DNA of 18,258 nucleotides. Origin: Larix sibirica. Its lineage: Eukaryota; Streptophyta; Pinopsida; Pinales; Pinaceae. The translations under genes and the position numbers were made by a program. Where the stretch lies: positions 5,304 to 23,561 of the forward strand of contig NWUY0300103610.1 of NCBI GenBank assembly GCA_004151065.3, in the 5' to 3' direction. Shown piece after piece: positions 10,156 through 17,422 of the stretch. The notes under the pieces are model-generated. The model searched no databases, had not been told where the DNA came from, and saw only the letters and a list, made by a program, of their open reading frames with translations. Each line of letters opens with the position of its first letter. Position 1 is the stretch's first letter.

Positions 10156-10688
10156 AGTATGAATGGATGCTGCAATGTCAACAAGTGCTGTATACTCTGA
10201 AGGAGAAATTGGTTACTACGTTGATCTCAATCTTTCCAGATTGGACACGCATGTTCCATGTTATACATTTGGACGCATCATCAGTAGCACTGGGAGTAGT
10301 TGCCTCCCCCGGGGAAGGAGACATTGATCACCTTGTTTCCTTTGCCAATAGAAAGTTATCCATAATTGAGAAAATTTATACCATGACTAAGCAAGAAGGC
10401 TTGGTATATGCGTTACATAAATACTGACACTATTTATTGGGGACTGCCTTCAAATTTTTCACAAACCACTTTGCTTTGAGGTACTTGGTCAACAAGCCAC
10501 TGTTGGGGGGGCACATGTGTCGATGGTTGCTCCTCTTTCAAGAATTTGAATTTGAAGTTGTCAATCCAGGCAAGCACAATGTTGGTCCAGATCATTTGTC
10601 AAGAGTTGAATCTCGGGAGGAAGGAGGAATTCTGGATGACAATCTCCCAGACGCGCAAATGTTCCTCATTGAGTTTACAGTTCAATGA
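10156..10688 (+). pseudogene. Gypsy RNase H domain, inactivated
   Basis: It continues in the RT frame. RNase H would remove the RNA template and leave the polypurine primer. The conserved HLDASS block has its catalytic Asp at 10272-10274, and TKQEGL has its Glu at 10395-10397. The later FTDH block reads FTNH, so the third acidic residue is Asn (10464-10466). A stop at 10425-10427 interrupts KY-HYLLG, probably Arg CGA to TGA. The C-terminal connection segment, CRWLLLFQEFEFEVV and PGKHNVGPDHLSR, is typical of plant Gypsy pol and closes the domain near 10610. Confidence 0.86.
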
Positions 10689-10689
10689 G

Positions 10690-11926
10690 ATAGGGTCATT
10701 TTTTTCTTTTGGTCATGTGTCGACAGGGTATACAACTGCGTAGCGTTGACAATTGGTAACACACAACGTAGATTTCTAGTTGATCGCATGATAGCTCTAC
10801 AAGCTGAGAGCTTATGGCATACTACATAGATGTGTGTTGGAACATGAAAGGCCACTTATTCTTAGAGAAGCACAAGAAGGAATAGTCATGGGACATTATG
10901 CAGGGAATGCTACTGCGCACAAGGTGTTGCGCATAGGATTGTGGTGGTCTTCACTATTCCAAGAAGCTAAGATGTATTTCAAACAATGTGATGTTTTCCA
11001 GCGAGTGGGAAAGTCGTTGCACAGGGATGAGATGCCTCTCTTTCCTGTCAATGCGCTTGATCCTTTCGAGAAATGTGATATTGATTTTGTGGGTTTGATC
11101 AACCCAACAGCACACAGAACCGACACCCGATATATTATCATTGCGACAGAGTACCTGACAAGATGGTCATAGGTTGTGCCAGTGAAAGAGTATACATTAA
11201 GATAGTCGCGCGGTTCATATTCGAGCATATCATTGCCAGGTTTGGTTGCCCGAAGGTGTTGATGAGTGATCAGGGAACTCACTTCTTGAACTCCACCATC
11301 TGCGCACTCATAGAAGAGTTCATGATACTCCACTAGAAGAGTAAATTGTATCATCCACAAGCCAATGGTACAGTGGAAGCATTTAATAAGATTTTGGAGC
11401 AAGCACTTACAAAGGTTTGCAATGTACAATGTGATGACTGGGATCAACACAATCCAGTAGTACTGTGGGAATATAGGACAATGTCCAAGAGGCCCACGAA
11501 GCAAACCCCGTTCAGATTGGTCTATGGCAAGGAAGCAGTAATGCCACTGGAATTTGTTATCCCTAGCCTATGCATAGCTTTAGCCAAAAAGATGACATAT
11601 GTTGAATCACTTGCGCGCATACTGGAAGATATGATGGAGTTAGAAGAAGATAGGTTCATTGTAGGATTCGGCCAGATCGTGCAATAGCAGTGACAAAAAT
11701 CTTGGCATGACATGAACATCAAGAATAAGACCCTAGAACCAGGCGTGTTGGTGTTAATGTATGACAACAAATTTTTGAACCCAAGAAAGCTCAAGATGAG
11801 ATGGTTGGGTCCATTTAGGATCATGTTCATCACTAAGGCTGACGCATCGAAGCTTGCCACCCTGGCAGAACATCCAATGAAGGGGCTCATCAATAGGAGT
11901 CACCTTAATCCATACCATGGCCCATA
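10690..11926 (+). pseudogene. Gypsy integrase with HHCC, D,D35,E core and GPF tail
   Basis: It would insert the cDNA into the chromosome. The N-terminal zinc module (10834-11010) keeps GHYAGNATAHK and one Cys (10987-10989), but the first His is Gln and the second Cys is Phe (10996-10998). The core keeps all three catalytic acids: Asp in DIDFVG (11083-11085), Asp in MSDQGTHF (11268-11270) and Glu in NGTVEAFNK (11376-11378), the last two 35 residues apart. A frameshift between about 11172 and 11215 separates the first Asp from the rest, and Q-to-stop (CAG to TAG) lies near 11334. The C-terminal domain has LEPGVLVLMYD and the MRWLGPF motif (about 11799-11819), ending at 11926. No chromodomain follows. 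Confidence 0.9.
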
Positions 11927-12554
11927 GGGGAAAGAACACTTGCAAGGGAAAAAGTGAAATAAATTTGTGTTATTAAGTTACATTACTGTCATCAGTTTTA
12001 TTCTGTAGCTACGATATCATAGGTTCAGTTGTCATTATAGTTAAGAAAAATGGTTAGGTGATAGTGTCTATGATAGTCTTTGGGTCATGAACGAGTCATT
12101 ATCAATCATGAAGGGAGTAAAGTCACAGATTTGTAACAGTCAAGTCAAGAATAATTCTGTCCAAGTAGATCTAGCACATAAATTTAGGAAGTGTCTGTTG
12201 AGGGAATGTTAGTTCGTCACCCAGCTGACAAGGATTAGCGTCATTGTCATAGTAGGAATATTGTCATAATTAATGTAGGCGCACAACAACCCCAAAAGGC
12301 AGAATGTGTGACAATTGTTAGATGTGATAGGTTAGCAGGTCAATTATTTCCAAATTTGGTCAATTTAATGAGTCGGTGGGTAGGTGAAATTCAAAATTTG
12401 AAAAAGCGAGAACAATAAATGGAAGCAACTTGCCACGTCCATGAGAAGATTAGTGATAATTGTGGAGTAGTAATGCATGGTCGATTCAAGCAATCATTCA
12501 TCACAACATGGAGGGATTGCATCACGAAAAGCTAGATTCACCAGATCGTGTGGT
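11927..12554 (+). other. Spacer between integrase and ORF3
   Basis: This stretch of about 630 bp has stops in all frames and no conserved protein segment. It may carry the promoter or splice sites for ORF3 RNA, as the plant Gypsy elements with a 3' extra ORF would need, but I see no clear TATA box or acceptor. A short inverted AAATTTGGTCAATT / AATTCAAAATTTG region lies at about 12351-12400 and is not strong enough to call. Confidence 0.5.
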
Positions 12555-15478
12555 ATGGCAGTTATGACAGGATATGTTGTTAGAGGGCCGCGTCGGGTTT
12601 AAACTCAGTAGCGTTTGTAGAGGAGAGTCATTTGGACCCGAGAGCAAAGAGTGTGAAAGAAGAGTGTCGAGTAGTGAGTAGGAAGAGTGCTCAGATGGGT
12701 GTAGAGGGGTTGCCGAGCTCAGGGTATGAAAGTTGTAGAGATGAGGGAAAAGAGAGTTGCAGATCCAAGCAAGGAGGAATTGCTAGAGCTGGGAAATATG
12801 TCGATCTCCACCGCACCCAAACAGAGAAAGAAGACCAAAGTAGTGAAACCAACAGAGATTTCGGTCGTAGAGATGGACACCAAAGTAGACATCTAAGGGA
12901 AACTGCTGGTCCAAGTGTCGATGATGGCGTTCAATGACTTCAATTTGCAGGATGAGATAGTGTTTCCTACCCTTTTCCTGTTGGAGTGTGCAGTGTTGTG
13001 ACAAGACACTGATGGTTCTAAGATGTACATTACAAAGAAGTGGGCAAAGAAGTTGTTCCACTCGAGAATTATGACATTGTTGGAAGTGCCATACTGCGAG
13101 TGAGGTGTAAGTATACTAAGATGTGTAAGATTTTTACTGAGCAGGTTGCATGGATGCTACTTGTGGTTGGATCATCCTCAGGCTATCAATGAAGCTATGA
13201 TCTGACGAGTAATATGTCTACCCAATGAAGGAGAATCCCTTAGGGAAGAGATCAAAGCACGTGTCCTACGGGTCGCGGAGGCTTACCAGAATTACAATAC
13301 ACATAGAGGTACCAAAGGAACAGTTATACTCGCCATTAAAGAATGTGATGTTCAGTTTGCTACACAACTGCTAACTGGAAAGGTGGTCCGCAAGTGCCGC
13401 AAAGATGAGTTCCCAGTGGGAGTGTTGTTCACTGCGGAAAGATGTACCGAAAGCATCATAATGAATTGGGTAAGATATTTACTACAAGAGTTTATTGAGG
13501 ATTTCCTGGAGACGTATGATCTCGGAAAGGATTTCATTTCAGTTGGGTCTTGTTCATCGGCATAATGATTGTGCGAAAGTCACTAGAATGACCGCATTTT
13601 AACACAAAGTTGACCAAGGAGTTTCTAGCACCAAGGTTTAGTGTATATCAGACCACTAGTGACAAGGAAATGCATAAATCCATAGGTATTGCATTCCAGA
13701 ACTGGTACATGAAAATGATTTACGTTACTGCTGGATCATACTGGATTCCCTCCTACTTGATGGACAAGTGCGAGTCTACGGTATGTTTTTCCGTAGATGT
13801 GCATAATGTGCTCATCTCACAGGTGCAGGAAGCTCGACGACTAGATAGAGATCATGTCTTTCTGCATCATTGAAGAAGACATCAAGGATCAGGTGGAGGA
13901 CTGTTTGCTAGAGTACCAGCTCCAACCCAACTTTGATGTTGTGATGTTGGACATCCCTAAGGGGTAGAAGAAGAAAAAGAGGAATGACTTGAAAGGCACT
14001 ACGGTGCACAACTCACCCAGGTTACAAGAAAAAGAGGAAGAAGAAAAACCAAGAAGGAACCTCAGGAAGCACTGGCCTCCAGAAGAAAAAACAAAGGCGT
14101 AAGCTCATCATAACATTTGAAACTGAACAAGAAGAGTAACAAGAGGAATACATGGAGCAGGAGGCACAAGAACACTAATAGATGCATCAAGAACATGCAC
14201 CAATAGGAGGCAGGCTGACTAACCTCACCCGTTCACCAAAAGGGCAGGCAGAGAGGATGCATACCTTCATTGAGAAGAAAGGGGAGGTTAAACAAGAGCT
14301 AGCACTCCAGAAAATAATAATTACAATTGAAGTAAAATTGGATTTGCAACATATACTTCATTGGGTTTCATCCAAGTAGGTTTTCAAACTGAAGAATAGA
14401 TTGTGGTTGGATAACCCAAGCCCAAGAGGCTCCAGTATGGAAGTTGAATATATTGCACGAGATTTGGAGCATGACATAGTAGCAACGAATTCCTGCTATA
14501 GAATAGAGGGTGTTGAACATCGACCCCCAAGTCGTTACAGTCAGGGAAGCAAAAGCTTCCACATCTATAACACCAAGTTGTATCAGGTTTGAGGTAAACT
14601 TGACACAACTTACATTTCAACAACTTGAAGATTATATGTTTTTCATGACACACAAAATCGTTGCGTTCCAACTTGACTTGAGTTGAGCATACAATGGGCC
14701 ACAACAGAGGCATGTAGCCGAAGTTGCTGCACATACATCTCTGACAATAGCAGTGGAGAACATGTATCTCACTGCACGGGAAGAAGCACAAGCTACCACA
14801 GTTGTGCTGGAATTAGCCGAGGAAGAGTGTGAAGAAGTTAAGATACCGATTAGAGGAACGTGCACCCAAAATTCAGTCTTGAAAGAACAATTGGAGACGA
14901 AGGAGACTCCATATGACAATGAAATGAAGAATCAGATTGAGTAGGCGAAAGAAACCTTTCAAAGGCCCAAGGACCAAGTACAAGGCATGACGAAGTTGGT
15001 TAACACCAGCGTCAATTTATGGACTTACTTGCAAGAGCGGCCAGAGGTCACTCAAAAGGAAGACCATATCAAAACGCTAGAAGACTAGGTGAAGATGAAG
15101 AAGCAATCCATAAGTGGTCTACCTGTGGGCGAGTGCATGGAAGCGATGAAGGAAATATCGGCCCTAATGAAGCACATAGACACCGGCTGCTTTGATTAAC
15201 ATAAAATTACTTCACAAATCATGGATCTCTAGGAGAAAGATGAAGTGCAGTATAAAAAAGTCATCGAGGTGCATGAAACTTATAAGAAGGTTGTTGATCT
15301 TGGAGAGTCCACACGCCCACAACCATAGTCTACAATGTTGGAGAAGACTCCCAAGTTTAGCACTGATTTTGAAGAGCTAATAGAGGTAGTAGGACAACTC
15401 AAGGTGCAACTGTTTGATTTCACTACACAGATCACCACAGTGCTACCTTTGGTTCAATAGGCGATCTTCAAATATTAA
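12555..15478 (+). pseudogene. Third ORF of the Gypsy element (unknown function, coiled-coil C-terminus), decayed
   Basis: About 970 codons in sense orientation between integrase and the polypurine tract. A possible ATG is at 12555; frame 0 then holds a Lys-rich stretch with KQRKKTKVVKPTEI (about 12819-12860), followed by MTLLEVPYCE, LHGCYLWLDHP and MNWVRYLLQEFIEDFLETYD (13461-13520). The segment resembles uncharacterised proteins I associate with plant Gypsy elements (from memory, not searched). A frameshift near 13525 continues as FHFSWVLFIGIMIV, then a block at 13610-13873. A Lys/Glu-rich low-complexity linker (13960-14100) leads to a Glu/Lys-rich, probably coiled-coil tail (14753-15460) ending in FTTQITTVLPLVQ. 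No signal peptide or convincing membrane segment is seen, so it does not look like an envelope. There are at least 12 stops and three frame changes. Confidence 0.65.
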
Positions 15479-15505
15479 AGAGTGGCTCGGAACAAGCCAC
15501 GATAT

Positions 15506-15518
15506 AGTGTTGGGGGCC
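15506..15518 (+). other. Polypurine tract of the Gypsy element
   Basis: AGTGTTGGGGGCC lies immediately before the TG of the 3' LTR. G-rich tracts in this context prime plus-strand DNA synthesis in plant Gypsy elements. The two C residues next to the LTR are unusual and may be later changes. Confidence 0.65.
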
Positions 15519-15637
15519 TGTTGGTGCCCAAGTTTTGATTAGTAACTGCGCGTCGAGTTAGATAGGTAGAATTCAGTTGCGCGCCAACAAAAAGAAATTA
15601 CACTGTGCCCCAAGTTTAGTTTGAACTGTGCGCCAAC
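15519..15637 (+). repeat. Truncated 3' LTR (119 bp)
   Basis: It aligns without gaps to 4140-4258, with 17 differences by eye (about 86% identity). Similarity ends sharply after GCGCCAAC at 15637; the 5' LTR goes on into its TATA region, whereas here unrelated sequence starts. The remaining 580 bp of LTR and the right target-site duplication are absent. The break falls on the CCAAC motif that is repeated inside this LTR. Confidence 0.85.
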
Positions 15638-15718
15638 GGTGCAAGGATTGGCCAGATCCGGACTTAAACTCTCCTCATCAATCGTTAATAAAGAAATACC
15701 AAATGTAAAACCGTTCCA

Positions 15719-15958
15719 ATGTTGCTTCACACACTTCAACAAAACGCAGTTCAAAGAACCCTGCAAATCTCTTCAACCAAGTCGATTCTCGAAAACAAAT
15801 GCGCAAGTCACACAGTAGACTCCCTTCTGCACAAAACCCAGATCGCAGAATTTTTAAATTCGTCTCCGTTTGTTCGTAAACTGAGCTGCAATTCCAATGA
15901 CGGTTTTACTTCACGCAATCTTTCCACAGGATCTTTCTCCAGGCATTTACAGGTGTAA
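15719..15958 (+). CDS. Possible first exon with an organelle-targeting-like peptide
   Basis: An ATG-initiated open frame of 79 codons follows the truncated LTR. The predicted peptide is rich in Ser and Thr (about 20 of 79), has eight Lys/Arg against four acidic residues, and has no acidic residue in its first 24 positions. Near its end, SRNLSTGS resembles an R-3-type mitochondrial presequence cleavage site. The frame ends at CAG|GTGTAATGG (15950-15961), which can be read as a splice donor, so the stop GTG TAA may be intronic. A minimal ATGTAA upstream ORF lies at 15703-15708. I do not recognise the gene, no second exon is identified, and a chance ORF in decayed repeat DNA is a real alternative. 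The ATG context is weak (C at -3, T at +4). Confidence 0.3.
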   Translation: MLLHTLQQNAVQRTLQISSTKSILENKCASHTVDSLLHKTQIAEFLNSSPFVRKLSCNSNDGFTSRNLSTGSFSRHLQV

Positions 15959-15959
15959 T

Positions 15960-16681
15960 GGTTAGACTCTAAACCTGATTCTGCTGAAATGAAACCCTGG
16001 TGTGACTGTAACTTGTAGGATAGTCTAGATGGTAGATACTAAAAACGCCTCAATGCATACAAGCAACATAGCTACCATGAACTTAAGAAATGAAGGAAGA
16101 AGCAACATAAATTTATCCATCCATTCTCAAATTATTCACACAAATACCTGATCTCTCTCAAATTTCGAATCCATTCTTTTATTAATTGGTAGCTATCCCC
16201 ATTTCTACTGGCAAGTTACAAGATTCCTTTTCTTTCCTAATTTTGATTCTTTTTAACAAGAAAAAAACTCTCTAGCTTCCTCCCTCACCGGGAGTTACAA
16301 TTTTGTATGGAACAGCCATTTGCAAGATTCCACTTGCCTAAATTCCAGAATTTCCTTCTAAGTTTAGGTGACTAGTTCCTAAATTTTGTAACAGCTATCT
16401 AAGTGGCTCAGTCTCCTCGCAGGGAGCTAAAATTAGCCAATTATTCTTACTAATACTCTATAACTAATAACATACTATTATCTATATAGTTTCTCATTCA
16501 ATAAAATATACGAGTAAGTTTTTTTCTTATGATTTTCAGATTCCTTCAGTCCAGTCTCGAACCATAACACGTAACAAAACGACTACAAGCTGGCTCGACT
16601 AGATGCCCCTGCATCAAGGTTCAGTCACAACAAGCGGAGTTCTCATGACTGAGAGTGGACATGGTAATTTGGCACGACCAA
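15960..16681 (+). other. AT-rich non-coding stretch, possibly part of an LTR and leader
   Basis: No sustained coding frame. The part at 16440-16530 is very AT-rich with TATATAG and CAATAAAATATA (16499-16510), then TTTTTTTCTTATGATTTTCAG (16517-16538, a good splice acceptor look-alike). If the gag-like remnant at 16682 is real, this segment could be the LTR and leader of that element: TGTAATGG at 15954 and CGTAACA ending at 16576 would be plausible ends. No primer-binding site is recognised next to the latter, so the LTR is not called. Confidence 0.3.
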
Positions 16682-16987
16682 ATGAAGGAGTCCAAGTTCA
16701 ACCACTGGTACGCGCAGTCGCAGGTTAATCACAATACTGTTAAAGGATTATCAGGTCTGAATAGGCGAGTTGACTTTCTGGAGCAACAACAACAACAGAT
16801 TCTCGACATGCTGGACTTGATTCAAACTAAATAGTCTGTTGCACATGCATCATCTTCAAGTCTGTAGCTTTATCCTCTGCAACCATCGCATGAATTCAAC
16901 GAACCGGTTCCAATGGATTTGGAACTTCGTCTTGCACATCAACCAACCAACCATGACGCAAAAATAGACCTTGAATTGTGGCTTTGA
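16682..16987 (+). pseudogene. N-terminal gag remnant of a second, Gypsy-like element
   Basis: From ATG 16682 one frame runs with only two stops (16832 and 16865) to 16987. The first 50 codons contain NRRVDFLEQQQQQILDMLDL (about 16751-16810), a heptad-patterned coiled coil with a glutamine run, of the type at the N-terminus of plant Gypsy gags just before the capsid domain. The following part, EFNEPVPMDLE and NHDAKIDLE, fits the linker that leads to the capsid domain, but the frame ends before that domain. Both internal stops are TAG and fit CAG to TAG. The family assignment rests on pattern and not on a catalytic motif, so a non-retroelement origin cannot be excluded. Confidence 0.4.
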
Positions 16988-17359
16988 ATCAACTTTGTAA
17001 TTCCCAATTTTTCCTGAAACGACTCTATCGTTGTTTTGAACTTCAATTGTCTTTAGGCATGATTCCTCTTTTGTACTTCAACTCAGTTTTCTGTGATAAA
17101 GGACTTATGTAATTTTGTAAAGACATATTTTGAATATAGTACCAATTTTGTTCATGTATTTGTGCAAACTCATGTTTGTTCTTTGGCAATGTTCATTTGA
17201 ACTTTTCTTTATCGTGTTTAATGTATGTGCACTCTGTGCGACAATTTAACTTCAATACATCACAAAAACTAATTGAATATACACACATATCCTTTTGCAA
17301 CATAAAATTAATGTGACAATCAACTTCAAATATTATCTAACTGCACTACTTCACTAACA
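16988..17359 (-). repeat. Putative 3' LTR portion of the minus-strand element
   Basis: Minus-strand sequence starting TGTTAG at 17359 and continuing AT-rich without coding potential. The far end (…CA) is not recognised, and no second copy lies in the window, so the LTR status rests on the adjacent polypurine tract and gag orientation only. Confidence 0.4.
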
Positions 17360-17372
17360 CTCTCCTTGAATT
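17360..17372 (-). other. Putative polypurine tract of the minus-strand element
   Basis: On the minus strand AATTCAAGGAGAG abuts TGTTAG. Plant Copia elements typically have a tract of the form CAAGGGGGAGA directly before TGTT at the 3' LTR, so spacing and composition fit. Confidence 0.5.
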
Positions 17373-17400
17373 CCTAATAATCATCGTGTTGAATTCAAGG
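17364..17400. repeat. 10-bp perfect inverted repeat (stem-loop)
   Basis: CCTTGAATTC at 17364-17373 and GAATTCAAGG at 17391-17400 are exact reverse complements with a 17-bp loop. One arm overlaps the putative polypurine tract of the minus-strand element, so in RNA the tract could be folded. Chance or a local inverted duplication explains it equally well. Confidence 0.6.
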
Positions 17401-17422
17401 GTCTCACTCAATCTCTTAGAGA

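Larger units (their letters stand above)
4140..15637 (+). mobile_element. 11.5-kb decayed Ty3/Gypsy LTR retrotransposon with a third ORF downstream of integrase
   Basis: The order is LTR, PBS, gag, protease, RT, RNase H, integrase, spacer, ORF3, polypurine tract, truncated LTR. RT before integrase places it in Ty3/Gypsy. The integrase tail ends with a GPF module and no chromodomain, which points to the non-chromoviral plant branch (the OTA group with Tat, Ogre and Athila); an extra sense ORF after integrase is known in several of those lineages. The assignment within that branch is inferred. Stops and frameshifts occur in every ORF. The 5' LTR and the surviving 119 bp of the 3' LTR differ at 17 sites by eye (10 transitions, 7 transversions), so the insertion is old. 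The 5 bp left of the element are ATATA; the matching right-side duplication is lost. Confidence 0.92.

Noticed and set aside
10896-11504. 202-codon minus-strand open frame
   Set aside because: It is antisense to the integrase core, where the sense frame holds the HHCC module and D,D35,E residues. No domain in the antisense product.
7700-11926. Endogenous pararetrovirus (caulimovirid) instead of a retrotransposon
   Set aside because: LTRs, a PBS, a polypurine tract and an integrase core after RNase H are present; caulimovirids lack integrase and LTRs, and no movement-protein domain was seen.
12555-15478. Third ORF as a retroviral envelope gene
   Set aside because: No signal peptide, no convincing membrane span and no cleavage-site pattern; it is dominated by charged and coiled-coil sequence.
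15955-16000. Continuation of the 3' LTR after an insertion (GGTTAGACTCTAA resembles GGTTAGAATCTAA in the 5' LTR)
   Set aside because: The resemblance is limited to about 13 bases, with no flanking similarity on either side.
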